The translations under genes and the position numbers were made by a program. This document shows, piece after piece, positions 32,867 through 41,566 of a stretch of 42,817 bases of DNA; within the stretch, counting starts at the first letter, position 1; every line of letters begins with the position of its first letter. The stretch is from the NCBI RefSeq assembly GCF_019244115.1, contig NZ_JAFATE010000722.1, positions 1-42,817 of the forward strand, read 5' to 3'. This DNA comes from Bradyrhizobium sp. GTDB lineage: Bacteria > Pseudomonadota > Alphaproteobacteria > Rhizobiales > Xanthobacteraceae. The notes below the pieces were generated by a model, which searched no databases, was not told where the DNA came from, and saw only the letters and a list, made by a program, of their open reading frames with translations.

Positions 32867-33946
32867 TCAGGACGCGACCTTCGTCGCAACCGGCGCCGCG
32901 CCCGACCAGGCGTGTGCGATGAGATCACGGATGGCGTTGCGTTCGAGGGGGCGCGGATTCCAGTAGGCATTGGTCACGGCAAGCTCGGCCGCCTTGTCGA
33001 TACCGCTCTCGGGCATTCCGATATCGCGCAGCGCCAGCTTTGCATTGAGCCGGCGCGCGAGGTCGTAGAGTCCTTGCGCGGCATCACTGGCGCCAATCGC
33101 GCGGGCGATCCGCGCCACGGCCTCGGGCACGAGCGGCGCGTTATAGGCCACCGCATGGGGAAGGACGATGGTGTGCGTTTCGGCGTGGGGCAGGTCAAAG
33201 GTGCCGCCGAGCGTATGACAAAGCTTGTGATGCAGGGCCATCCCGACCGTGCCCAGGCAGACGCCACAGAGCCACGCGCCGTAGAGCGCCTGGCTGCGGG
33301 CTTCGCGATCGCCGGGCGTTGCTATGATGGAAGGCAACGCATCGGCCAGTGCGCGGATGCCTTCCTCGGCCATCAGCGAGATCACGGGATTGCGGTCGCG
33401 CGCATAGAGCGCTTCCACTGCGTGTGCGATCGCGTTGATGCCCGAGGTCGCGGCCAGGCTTGCGGGCAACGACAGGGTCAGGTCGACATCGTAGATCACG
33501 GTTTCGGGCAGGACGTCGTTGGTGCGAACGGTGGTCTTCAGGCCGTCCTTGGTCTCGCCGAGAATGGGTGTCATCTCGGAGCCGGCATAGGTGGTGGGAA
33601 TGCAGAGCTGGTTGACGCCGGTGCGCAAGGCGAGGGCCTTGCCCAGTCCCGTGGTCGATCCACCGCCGAGCGAGACGACGCAGTCGGCATCCAGCTCCTT
33701 CATGGCGATGAGTGCCTGGTCGGTTATTTCAACCGGCGTATGCATCGTGGCGCCCGCAAAAATCCCGGTGAAAAGCGAGCCCAATGATGCGCCGAGCCTG
33801 CGACCCTCAGCTTCCTGCTGCGGTGTGGTCAGGACCAGCGAGCGCTTGCCGCCAAACCGCTTGATCTCGTCGGCCGCAGCGCCCAGCGTGCCGCTGCCGA
33901 AGATGACGCGGCAAGGCAGACTTTCGAAGGTGAACGAGCCGATCAT
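32867..33946 (-). CDS. maleylacetate reductase / iron-containing alcohol dehydrogenase family
   Basis: Cytoplasmic NAD(P)-dependent reductase of 359 residues. Features: an N-terminal FESLPCRVIFGSGTLGAAAD start typical of maleylacetate reductase, VVSLGGGSTTGLGKALALRT (nucleotide-binding loop), IPTTYAGSEMTPILG, and the metal-ligand region with GINAIAHAVEALYA and ALHHKLCHTLGGTFDLPHAETH. Maleylacetate reductases convert maleylacetate to 3-oxoadipate at the end of hydroxyquinol, resorcinol or chlorocatechol pathways. No hydroxyquinol dioxygenase or monooxygenase lies near, so the gene is an orphan here and could serve another keto-acid. ATG 33946 has CTGGAGG upstream; the frame extends further to 34315 without similarity. 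Confidence 0.87.
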   Translation of the reverse strand: MIGSFTFESLPCRVIFGSGTLGAAADEIKRFGGKRSLVLTTPQQEAEGRRLGASLGSLFTGIFAGATMHTPVEITDQALIAMKELDADCVVSLGGGSTTGLGKALALRTGVNQLCIPTTYAGSEMTPILGETKDGLKTTVRTNDVLPETVIYDVDLTLSLPASLAATSGINAIAHAVEALYARDRNPVISLMAEEGIRALADALPSIIATPGDREARSQALYGAWLCGVCLGTVGMALHHKLCHTLGGTFDLPHAETHTIVLPHAVAYNAPLVPEAVARIARAIGASDAAQGLYDLARRLNAKLALRDIGMPESGIDKAAELAVTNAYWNPRPLERNAIRDLIAHAWSGAAPVATKVAS

Positions 33947-34179
33947 GCGCTGGCCTCCAGAACCGGGAGACATCGTAGCGCGATCCGGGTCGATACAAAA
34001 GAGACAGTGCGCGCACCTGCTGATCCCTGATGCACCGGGATGACCGATGTCGCCCGATGTGAAGCTCCGGCACGAGCTGTGAGAACAGCCTTGCAGTGTG
34101 TTAGAACGGCACGTCTCTGAACTGATCGACTGGGATGTGAGTCTTTTGAGAACGAAGAGACAGGAACGGATGTGCGTGA

Positions 34180-34665
34180 TCAACGTGGAGGGACTGAAAA
34201 TTGAAACGGACTGACCGAGACGGACACATTTCCATCCGGCGCCTGTTCGACCTTGAAGTCCACCTGCTTTTCCGCAGTCGCATCCTCTACCGTCGCATAC
34301 AATAAGGCGCTGCAAGTCGCTGCTCGCTTGCTTCTTGAATTCATGATGATCGTATTATCCAACCTGTATGAGGCACTTTGTCTTGCCTTTTCCCAAATGA
34401 CCGATTTTTCGGCCTCTCTGCTCGCATTGTTTACTCTGGCCTCAACCGCGCTCGAATTCCTCGCGGCGTAGTCGACGAGCGCGTTGTTGCTGTCGCCGGA
34501 AACGATCTTGAGCACTGAATTGCGCGTATCCGGGCTATCGCACTCTGGTCCGGCCTGGCCACAACCAGTCAGCAGAAGCAGGGCAGGAAGACTCCACAAG
34601 GCCGTCCGTCGATCCGGAAAATACGTCGTCGCATGCTCACGATGATCTATCGGTGTGTTCGACAT
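34180..34665 (-). CDS. hypothetical lipoprotein
   Basis: Protein of 161 residues. A hydrophobic segment (WSLPALLLLTGC) ends in a lipobox Leu-Thr-Gly-Cys with Cys35; the preceding n-region is long and has a twin Arg (DRRTALW), so Tat export is possible. After cleavage an Asn/Ser/Ala-rich helical part (YAARNSSAVEARVNNASREA) leads to a beta-rich C-terminal segment TCSALLYATVEDATAEKQVD. I do not recognise the family. ATG 34665 has GGAAG upstream. It stands alone between the maleylacetate reductase and the antiporter. Its function is unknown. Confidence 0.72.
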   Translation of the reverse strand: MSNTPIDHREHATTYFPDRRTALWSLPALLLLTGCGQAGPECDSPDTRNSVLKIVSGDSNNALVDYAARNSSAVEARVNNASREAEKSVIWEKARQSASYRLDNTIIMNSRSKRAATCSALLYATVEDATAEKQVDFKVEQAPDGNVSVSVSPFQFSVPPR

Positions 34666-34863
34666 CGGCTTCCGTCACCGGAGCGGACTCCAAAATACTG
34701 AGAGGCTCCTTCAATCATGTTACGACAAGGTCGGCAGTTTTGGTGGGGTTCTTGCGCGCGGGACAAGCGAATTTGACACAGAAATGTTGCACGAGCCGTG
34801 CATCGTAACCAGAGCGACCTATCTTCAAAATGCTTCCACTATTCCCGCTCTCGGTCAAAACCC

Positions 34864-37122
34864 TCAACTTTTGCGGGCCGCAGCTCCGTCAGCAATCAAA
34901 AGGACCGACGCGTCGGACTTGGATAAGACAGCGTGCGCCACGCTGCCGAAGTCGAGCTTTTTGCCAGCGATGCGGTCGACGCCGAGCACCACGAGATCGG
35001 CTTTGCTCGAGCGGATTTCCTGCAGGATAGCCTGCTCCGGCGCGGTGTGGGCGCGGAGCACGGTCCTGACGTCGACATCGTACCGCGCCGCGGCTGCTGT
35101 CGTATCCTTGAGGATCGCTTCCTCTCTGCCGAGCGAAATGCTGGCGCTGCTTCGCCGCGAGCCCTTGTCCCGCGTGGTCGACACATAGACCACCCTCAGC
35201 GGGTCGGGGCTCAGATGGGCCAGAGCGATGGCGACTTCGGCGCCGCGTCGCGAGACGGCGCTGCCGGAGACCGGTACGAGGATTTTGAAACCCGGCGCCG
35301 CGGGTCGTTCGAGGTGAGGACCCCTCGCAACGACGATGGCCATCGGGCTCCGAAAGCCGGCGCCGATGTCTTCGATCCTGCGATTGAATCCGCCCTTGGC
35401 ATCGAGGGTCTGGTCCATGCCCACGACGAGGAGATCGAAACCCTTCTTTGCCTCGTCCTCTATGGCTTGCCCTGGTGTTTCCTTGGGTACGCGCGTCGTG
35501 ATCTCGATATTGCGAGGGCTGTCCTCGTCGGCTTCGGCGATCGATTTCGCCGCGTTCTCGACGACCATTTCGAGGCTGTCTGCGTCGCCGTGCTCGTCCC
35601 GGCCCTGCGCCTTCGGATCGACGTGCAGTACGGTGATCGGCAGTCCGCGCCAGCCGGCCAGCAGCCCGGCAATATGGGACGCGAATCTGGCGTTGAGGCT
35701 CTCGTCGGCCGCGAGCAGGAGCCGCTCCAGATTGGCGACAAAGCCGCTCTGTTCGAATTCCTCCCTTTCTAGCCTTTCCTTCTCGTCCTCGTCGAGCGGA
35801 AGCCGCGCCAGCGCGGCACGCAGCATCGGCGGCATCGCCATCGTCGTCAGGATCGCCATGGTGATGATCATCGAAAACAGGTTTTGGCTGAGCACGCCCA
35901 TGGACAGGCCGATCGTGGCGACGATCACCTCGGTCGACCCCCGCGCATTCATGCCGCTGGCGAGCGCGTAGGACTCCCGTCGTGTCAGGCCGCCCATCGT
36001 GCCGCCGGCGAAGGCGCCGCCGAATTTGCCGATGCTGGCGATCAGCACCAGAACCGCCGTCAGCATCAGCAGCGTGGGATCCTTGAGCACCGTCAGATCG
36101 GCGCTGAGTCCGGCGAGGCCAAAGAATACCGGCATGAACAGGCTGCTGATCAGCCCGCGCAGCCGTTCGTCGATCTGCCGCGTCAGGATCGGCGACTGTC
36201 CAACCAGCACGCCGGCGACGAAAGCGCCGAGAACCGTGTGTACGCCGATCAGATGCGTGATCATGGCCATGACGCTCATCAGCAGCAGGATCACCGTAAT
36301 GACGGCGGCCGAACTGACGAGGTGGTCGTTTGCCCAGCGGATCAGGCGAAAGACCAGCCGCTGGCCTATGGTAAAGCTGATGGCAAGGAAGGCAAAGGTC
36401 CCGAGCAGCGCCTGGCCGACGGCGTACATTTCCAGCGAGCCGTGCGCGGCGAGACTGAAGATCATGGCGATGATGATCCAGCCGATCGTGTCATCGATGA
36501 TGGCGCTGGCGACGATGATCTGGCCGACATTGCGCCGCATGAAGTTCATCTCGCGCACGATGACGGCCACGATCTTCACCGAGGAGATCGACAGTGCCGT
36601 GCCGAGAAACAGCGATGCGACGAGGCGCGCTTCCGGATGCGGCAGCAGGGCTTGTGGCAGCAACTCGCCGAGCGCGAAACCGCAACCGAAGGGCACGACG
36701 ATCCCCGCGACCGAGATCGCTATCGCTGCCTTGCCGACCTTGCGGACCAGTCGCAGATCGGTCTCCATGCCCGTCAGCAGCAACAGCAACAAAATGCCGA
36801 ACTGGGCGATGCCGTCGAGCAGGGCCTTTTGCTCAGTTGACGGCGGGAAAATCGCGTGCTGCGCCGCGGGCCATACCCAGCCGAGCAGAGAAGGGCCGAG
36901 CAGCAGGCCGCAGAGGAGTTCGCCCATCACTGAGGGCTGGCCGATGCGTTGCATCACCTCGCCAAGCCCGCGGCCGACGGCAATCAGAAGGGCGATCTGG
37001 ACCAGCAGCAGGAATTCGGACGGACGGTTGGCCTGCTCGCCCGCAGCGGCGTCCGCTACAATGGTCATCAATAGGAGTGCGATTCCTGCCCACAACAGCG
37101 ACTGGAGGCGGCTCCATCGCAT
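34864..37122 (-). CDS. CPA2-type cation/proton antiporter fused to tandem universal stress domains
   Basis: Inner-membrane protein of 752 residues. After an N-terminal hydrophobic segment that may be a signal anchor, a Na/H-exchanger domain of about twelve spans (roughly 35-430) shows LGEVMQRIGQPSVMGELLCG, ALSISSVKIVAVIVREMNFM, ASAIIDDTIGWIIIAMIFSL (the Asp-Asp ion-binding pair) and ALASGMNARGSTEVIVATIG. The C-terminal 270 residues hold two USP-like domains with ITVLHVDPKAQG, LLVVGMDQTLDAKGGFNRRI, and a second LVPVSGSAVSRRGAEVAIAL ... DLVVLGVDRIAGKKLDFGSV. KefB/CPA2-USP fusions exchange K+ or Na+ for H+ and may be gated by nucleotide. ATG 37122 has AGGGGA upstream. Confidence 0.9.
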   Translation of the reverse strand: MRWSRLQSLLWAGIALLLMTIVADAAAGEQANRPSEFLLLVQIALLIAVGRGLGEVMQRIGQPSVMGELLCGLLLGPSLLGWVWPAAQHAIFPPSTEQKALLDGIAQFGILLLLLLTGMETDLRLVRKVGKAAIAISVAGIVVPFGCGFALGELLPQALLPHPEARLVASLFLGTALSISSVKIVAVIVREMNFMRRNVGQIIVASAIIDDTIGWIIIAMIFSLAAHGSLEMYAVGQALLGTFAFLAISFTIGQRLVFRLIRWANDHLVSSAAVITVILLLMSVMAMITHLIGVHTVLGAFVAGVLVGQSPILTRQIDERLRGLISSLFMPVFFGLAGLSADLTVLKDPTLLMLTAVLVLIASIGKFGGAFAGGTMGGLTRRESYALASGMNARGSTEVIVATIGLSMGVLSQNLFSMIITMAILTTMAMPPMLRAALARLPLDEDEKERLEREEFEQSGFVANLERLLLAADESLNARFASHIAGLLAGWRGLPITVLHVDPKAQGRDEHGDADSLEMVVENAAKSIAEADEDSPRNIEITTRVPKETPGQAIEDEAKKGFDLLVVGMDQTLDAKGGFNRRIEDIGAGFRSPMAIVVARGPHLERPAAPGFKILVPVSGSAVSRRGAEVAIALAHLSPDPLRVVYVSTTRDKGSRRSSASISLGREEAILKDTTAAAARYDVDVRTVLRAHTAPEQAILQEIRSSKADLVVLGVDRIAGKKLDFGSVAHAVLSKSDASVLLIADGAAARKS

Positions 37123-37196
37123 TCGCACGTCCCCTGTGAGAAGGAACAACGGCTGCTAGAGCAGAGGGTTCCGTGGTCACATCGAGGCCCGACGGC

Positions 37197-37257
37197 GGGG
37201 CGACCACGAGGGTCGCCCCTACACCCTCAATGTAGGCGCGACCCTTGTGGTCGCCCC
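37197..37257. repeat. 27-base near-perfect inverted repeat
   Basis: The arm at 37197-37223 (GGGGCGACCACGAGGGTCGC then CCCTACA) is matched in inverted order by 37231-37257, with 25 of 27 positions pairing and a seven-base loop (CCCTCAA). It lies between the GMC dehydrogenase stop and the antiporter start. GGGGCGACCAC-AGGGTCGC units are, from memory, a recurring intergenic repeat in several proteobacterial genomes. It could act as a mobile palindromic element or as a bidirectional RNA hairpin. The repeat itself is certain; its class and role are not. Confidence 0.75.
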
Positions 37258-37302
37258 AATGTCATCGACATCCGCTCGCGCAGCGCGGCTATTGCGCGCC
37301 GC

Positions 37303-38913
37303 TCAGACGGCCGCCGCGGGCAGCGGTGGCTTGCCGAGAATCATGTCGGAGGCCTTTTCCGCCACCATGATCGTCGGTGCGTTGGTGTTGCAGGAGGGAA
37401 CGAACGGCATCACCGAGGCGTCGACGACACGCAGCCCCTCGATCCCGCGCAGTTTGAGATCGGGGGTGACGACGGCGTTCGGACCGGCGCCCATCGCGCA
37501 GGTGCCGACGGGATGGTGGTCGGTCTTGCACGAGCGGTACGCGTAGTCGATGAGCTCCTCGTCGGAATTCAGATGATCGCCGGGCAGCCGCTCGGCGAGC
37601 ACAAAGGGTTTTAGCGCCCTCTGTCGCAAAATCTCGCGCGCCAGCCGCAGTCCCTTGATTGCGCAGGCGCGATCATACGGGTCGTCCCAGTAGTTCGGAT
37701 CGATCAGCGGCGCGGCGACGGGATCGGCGCTGGCGAGGCGCACCGTTCCGCGCGAGCGCGGACGCAGGAAGGCGGAATTGAGCGTGACGCCCGGATTTTT
37801 CATCTGCGCGACGCCGGCCTCGATTCCCGAGCCGAGCCCGAGATGAAACTGGATGTCGGGCGAACGCGCCGCCTTGTCGGCGTACCAGAAGCCGCCGGTC
37901 TCGAACAGCGTCGACGTGACAGGGCCGGTATTGAACAGCAGATACTGCAACCCCGCCCAGGCCGTGCGATGCGGCTGCGCGACGCGGTCATAGGTGTGGT
38001 CGCCGGTGCATTCAGAGATCGCGTAGAGATCGAGATGGTCCTGAAAATTGCCGCCGACGCCGGCAAGGTCGTGCACGACGCCAACGCCTGCGCCTTTCAA
38101 CGCGTCGGCCGGTCCGATGCCGGAGAGTTGCAGCAGGCGGGGCGAGCCGATGGCGCCGCTGCTCAAGATCACCTCGCGTTCGCAGCGGATCGTCTCGGTC
38201 GCGCTGCCGCTCGTAACGGTGACGCCGACCGCGCGGCCTTTTTCGATCTCGATCCTGAGCGTCTGCGTGTTCAGGCGGACGGTCAGATTCGCGCGACCGC
38301 GGACCGGTGCGAGAAAGGCGCGCGAGGCCGACGAGCGCCGCGCGTTGCGCGTCGAGAGCTGGTAATGGCCGATGCCATCCTGCACGGCGCCGTTGAAATC
38401 GAAGTTGAAAGGAATGCCGATCTCCTGCGCCGCGCGCAGAAAGGCGTGGCTGATCGGCGGCGGGTTGATTGGATAGGAAACACCAAGGGGTCCGCCATAG
38501 CCGTGATAGGCGTTGACCAGGCGCTGATTGTCCTCGCTGCGAATGAAGTAGGGCAGCACCTGGCGATAGCTCCAGCCGTCGCAACCGGCGTCTTCAGCCC
38601 ACGAATCGTAGTCTTTGCGGTTGCCGCGGGTGTAGAGCTGGGCGTTGATCGAGGAGCCGCCGCCGATCACCTTGGCCTGGGTGTACCAGATCACGCGGCC
38701 CTTGAGATGACGCTGCGGAACGGTGCTCCAGCCCCAGCTCGCGACGCCCTTGGTCATCTTGGCAAAGCCGGCCGGCATCGCAAACAGCGGATTTTTGTCG
38801 CCGCCGCCGGCCTCCAGCAGCAGCACCCTGACGTGGAGATCGGCGCTCAGACGGTTGGCAAGGACGCAACCCGCGGAGCCGCCGCCGACGATGATGTAGT
38901 CGTAAGCCGCCAT
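37303..38913 (-). CDS. GMC-family flavoprotein dehydrogenase, choline dehydrogenase-like
   Basis: FAD-dependent alcohol dehydrogenase of 536 residues. FAD-binding IIVGGGSAGCVLANRLSADL opens the protein at the ATG (38913); then GGSSINAQLYTRGNRKDYDS (GMC signature 1), VILSSGAIGSPRLLQLSGIG (GMC signature 2), and at the end TDHHPVGTCAMG with the catalytic His, and LRVVDASVMPFVPSCNTNAP. It is in the BetA/alcohol dehydrogenase branch. The GAGGCGTGAG run before the ATG overlaps the end of the preceding gene (stop 1 base away), so the two GMC genes are translationally coupled. It probably oxidises an alcohol or sugar imported by the ABC system upstream. No signal peptide is seen, so it is likely cytoplasmic or peripheral to the inner membrane. 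Confidence 0.92.
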   Translation of the reverse strand: MAAYDYIIVGGGSAGCVLANRLSADLHVRVLLLEAGGGDKNPLFAMPAGFAKMTKGVASWGWSTVPQRHLKGRVIWYTQAKVIGGGSSINAQLYTRGNRKDYDSWAEDAGCDGWSYRQVLPYFIRSEDNQRLVNAYHGYGGPLGVSYPINPPPISHAFLRAAQEIGIPFNFDFNGAVQDGIGHYQLSTRNARRSSASRAFLAPVRGRANLTVRLNTQTLRIEIEKGRAVGVTVTSGSATETIRCEREVILSSGAIGSPRLLQLSGIGPADALKGAGVGVVHDLAGVGGNFQDHLDLYAISECTGDHTYDRVAQPHRTAWAGLQYLLFNTGPVTSTLFETGGFWYADKAARSPDIQFHLGLGSGIEAGVAQMKNPGVTLNSAFLRPRSRGTVRLASADPVAAPLIDPNYWDDPYDRACAIKGLRLAREILRQRALKPFVLAERLPGDHLNSDEELIDYAYRSCKTDHHPVGTCAMGAGPNAVVTPDLKLRGIEGLRVVDASVMPFVPSCNTNAPTIMVAEKASDMILGKPPLPAAAV

Positions 38914-38914
38914 C

Positions 38915-40432
38915 TCACGCCTCGTGAGCGCGAAGATCGGTCTTCGCGACATGGTCGGCGACACGCAGCGCCTGCGCCGCGATCGTCAGCGACGGATTGA
39001 CCGCGGCCGAGGTCGGCAGGAACGACGCATCGACGACGAACAGATTCTCGTGATCATGGGCGCGGCAGAACGGATCGAGCGGCGAGGTCGCGCCGTCGCG
39101 ACCGATGCGCACGGTGCCGCATTGATGCGACGGCGTGCGGCGGTCGAACGCTCTTGCCAGCACGATCGGATAGCCCGCCGCGCGCAGCCGCTCCTTGAGC
39201 GCCGCGACCAGCGCCAGATGCGTCGCCCAGTTCGAGCGCTTCCAGTCGAGCCGGACTCTTGGCCCATCGACGGTCACCCGGCTGTCGGGGTTCGGCAGGT
39301 CCTCGCTCATGGCGTACCAGTCGACGGCATGGCGGCTCATGAAGCCGAGCGCCCATTCGGGTGCAAGCCGCATGCTGGATTTCAGGATCGGCGCGGTGAC
39401 GCGGCCGAGCAGCTGGATGTTGCCGAGCGGCGGCCCGCCGCGGCCGTCGTCGAGATAGAAATCGTTGATGCCGATGGTCTTCTGATAGATCGAATCGTTC
39501 ACCACGCGCGGATCGATCGCCAGCACCGCCGAGGCGTTGTGATTCATGAAATGCCGGCCGACCGCATCGGAGCGGTTGGCGAGCCCGCGTTCTGACGAGC
39601 GCAGCAGCAGGGCGGCCGAGTTGACCGCGCCCGCCGCGAGCACGACGATCTTTGCGCCGATCACGCTGGGCTCGCCGCCATGCACGACCTCGACGCCGGC
39701 AATGCGCTTGCCGTCCGATCCGGTGATCAGCCGCTCGACCTGCGTGCCCGTGCGCAGCTCGACATTGTCATAAGCGAGCGCGCAGGCAATCCCGCAGGAC
39801 TCCGCATCCATCTTGCCGTGGCCGATGTCCGGAAAAGCATCCCATGGCGTCTTGGCGCGCTTGAGCCAGGTGTCGATGTCGATCCCGAGCGGCAGTGAAA
39901 ACGGGTTGAGGCCGACCTTTGTAAGGCGCTGCCGGACCGCTGCGATCGCCGGCTCGTCCGGAACCGGCGGAAAAGGATAGGGCGCCGAATGGTGCGGCTC
40001 GGTGCGGTCGGCGCCCAGCGCGCCGCGCACCTTGTAGAGCTGTTCGGCGCGGGTGTACCACGGCTCCAGTTCGTCGTAGGCGAACGGCCAGCCCGGCGTC
40101 GTGCCGCCCCGATGGGCAACGGGCGCAAAATCCTCGGCGCGATAACGGATCAGCACCGCGCCATAGAGTTTTGTGTTGCCACCGACATAATAGTAGTTGC
40201 CGGGATTGAACGCCTGTCCGGCACCGTCGATCCAGGATTCCTGTGGCCGGAACACGCCGCGCTGGAAAATCGCGCGCGCATCGCGGGCCGCATCGCTGTC
40301 TGTGAGGCGCTCGCCACGTTCCAGGATCAGGATTTTTGCGCCCGCGGGCGCGAGCCCCGCCGCAAAGGTCGCGCCGCCCATGCCCGATCCGATGACGAGG
40401 ACGTCGACTGTCTCCTGTTGTGACAAACGCAT
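38915..40432 (-). CDS. GMC-family oxidoreductase, sugar/gluconate dehydrogenase-like branch
   Basis: Flavoprotein of 505 residues with FAD-binding VDVLVIGSGMGGATFAAGLA, then ILERGERLTDSD, YYYVGGNTKLYGAVLIRYRA, VVLAAGAVNSAALLLRSSER (GMC signature 2-like), and a C-terminal HQCGTVRIG with the catalytic His followed by LFVVDASFLPTSAAVNPSLT. The YYVGGNTKLYGA and HQCGTVR forms belong to the branch with gluconate-2-dehydrogenase large subunits and related sugar oxidases, distinct from the next gene. GAGGAG abuts the ATG at 40432, leaving almost no spacing; a TTG two codons later (40424-40426) is better spaced and could be the true start. It follows the ATPase gene by 17 bases in one operon. Confidence 0.9.
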   Translation of the reverse strand: MRLSQQETVDVLVIGSGMGGATFAAGLAPAGAKILILERGERLTDSDAARDARAIFQRGVFRPQESWIDGAGQAFNPGNYYYVGGNTKLYGAVLIRYRAEDFAPVAHRGGTTPGWPFAYDELEPWYTRAEQLYKVRGALGADRTEPHHSAPYPFPPVPDEPAIAAVRQRLTKVGLNPFSLPLGIDIDTWLKRAKTPWDAFPDIGHGKMDAESCGIACALAYDNVELRTGTQVERLITGSDGKRIAGVEVVHGGEPSVIGAKIVVLAAGAVNSAALLLRSSERGLANRSDAVGRHFMNHNASAVLAIDPRVVNDSIYQKTIGINDFYLDDGRGGPPLGNIQLLGRVTAPILKSSMRLAPEWALGFMSRHAVDWYAMSEDLPNPDSRVTVDGPRVRLDWKRSNWATHLALVAALKERLRAAGYPIVLARAFDRRTPSHQCGTVRIGRDGATSPLDPFCRAHDHENLFVVDASFLPTSAAVNPSLTIAAQALRVADHVAKTDLRAHEA

Positions 40433-40449
40433 CTCCTCAGGCCGATCGG

Positions 40450-41562
40450 TCAGATGCGCGCGGTCGTCTGCGGGTCGAACAGCACCGCCTTGTCGAGGTT
40501 GAAGGCGAAGGTGTGGTTCTGTCCGCGCCGGAGATCGGCGTCGGCGCGCATCCGCGCGGTCAGCTCCTTGCCGGCGGCGTGGATGACGACAAAGGTGTCC
40601 GAGCCGGCGGGCTCGACGATCTCGACGGTCGCATCGAACTTGACCACCGACCTTGCATTGCGGTCGATGCTCTCGCTGTCGTTCACGGCCTCGGGGCGAA
40701 TGCCGAAAATCACCCTGGCGCCGTCCTGCAGCTTGCCCGCATCGGCGCTGGCGGGGATCGGCAGCACGATGGGCTCGCCCTCCTTGCGTGCGATCACGAC
40801 TCGCGGCGCGCCGTTGGCAGCCGTGACCGTGCCTTCGAGCAGGTTCATCGCCGGTGAGCCCATGAAATCCGCGACGAACGTGTTGGCCGGCCGATCATAG
40901 ATCTCGCTGGGGCTGCCGACCTGCTGCAACTCGCCGTTCTTGAGCACCGCGATCTTGGTCGCGAGCGTCATCGCCTCGATCTGGTCGTGGGTGACATAGA
41001 CGATCGTCGACCCGGTGGTCTGGTGCAGGCGCTTGATCTCGATCCGCATGTCGACGCGCAGTTTGGCATCGAGGTTCGACAGCGGCTCGTCGAACAGGAA
41101 AATGCTGGGCCGCCGCACCAGCGCGCGTCCCATTGCGACGCGCTGCCGCTGCCCGCCGGAGAGCTGGCTCGGCCGCCGCGACAGCAGGTGTTCGATCTGC
41201 AGGGTTTTTGCCACCGCCGCGACCGCCTTGTCGCGCTCGGCCCTCGGCACGCCGCGCATCTCCATGCCAAAGCCGATGTTTTCGGCGACCGACATGTTCG
41301 GATACAGCGCGTAGGACTGGAACACCATGGCGATGTCGCGCTTGGACGGATGCAGATGGCTCACGTCATTGCCTGCGATGCGGATCTCGCCGGAGGAGAT
41401 CTGCTCGAGACCGGCGATGGTGTTCAAGAGGGTCGACTTGCCACAGCCGGACGGACCGACAAGCACGAGAAAGCCGCCTTTCTCCAGCGTGATGTCGATC
41501 CCCTTCAGGACCTCGATGGTCCCAAAACGCTTGCGGAGCGCGGCAATTTCCAGCGTGGCCAT
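40450..41562 (-). CDS. ABC sugar importer ATP-binding protein, MalK/UgpC type
   Basis: Cytoplasmic ATPase of 370 residues that powers the two permeases encoded just upstream. Walker A GPSGCGKST (about 37-45), Q-loop MVFQSYALYPNMSV, signature LSGGQRQRVAMGRALVRRPS, Walker B IFLFDEPLSNLDAK, H-loop VYVTHDQIEAMTLA. The C-terminal 130 residues form the regulatory OB-fold (MalK/TOBE) domain with VIFGIRPEAVNDSE. UgpC/MsmK ATPases can serve several sugar importers. ATG 41562 follows a GAGGAC site, 4 bases after the permease stop. No solute-binding protein gene is within the window; it is probably beyond the right edge. Confidence 0.94.
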   Translation of the reverse strand: MATLEIAALRKRFGTIEVLKGIDITLEKGGFLVLVGPSGCGKSTLLNTIAGLEQISSGEIRIAGNDVSHLHPSKRDIAMVFQSYALYPNMSVAENIGFGMEMRGVPRAERDKAVAAVAKTLQIEHLLSRRPSQLSGGQRQRVAMGRALVRRPSIFLFDEPLSNLDAKLRVDMRIEIKRLHQTTGSTIVYVTHDQIEAMTLATKIAVLKNGELQQVGSPSEIYDRPANTFVADFMGSPAMNLLEGTVTAANGAPRVVIARKEGEPIVLPIPASADAGKLQDGARVIFGIRPEAVNDSESIDRNARSVVKFDATVEIVEPAGSDTFVVIHAAGKELTARMRADADLRRGQNHTFAFNLDKAVLFDPQTTARI

Positions 41563-41566
41563 GTCC

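Noticed and set aside
37150..37302. Insertion-sequence end at the inverted repeat before the antiporter
   Set aside because: No transposase or target-site duplication was found; it fits a palindromic repeat better.
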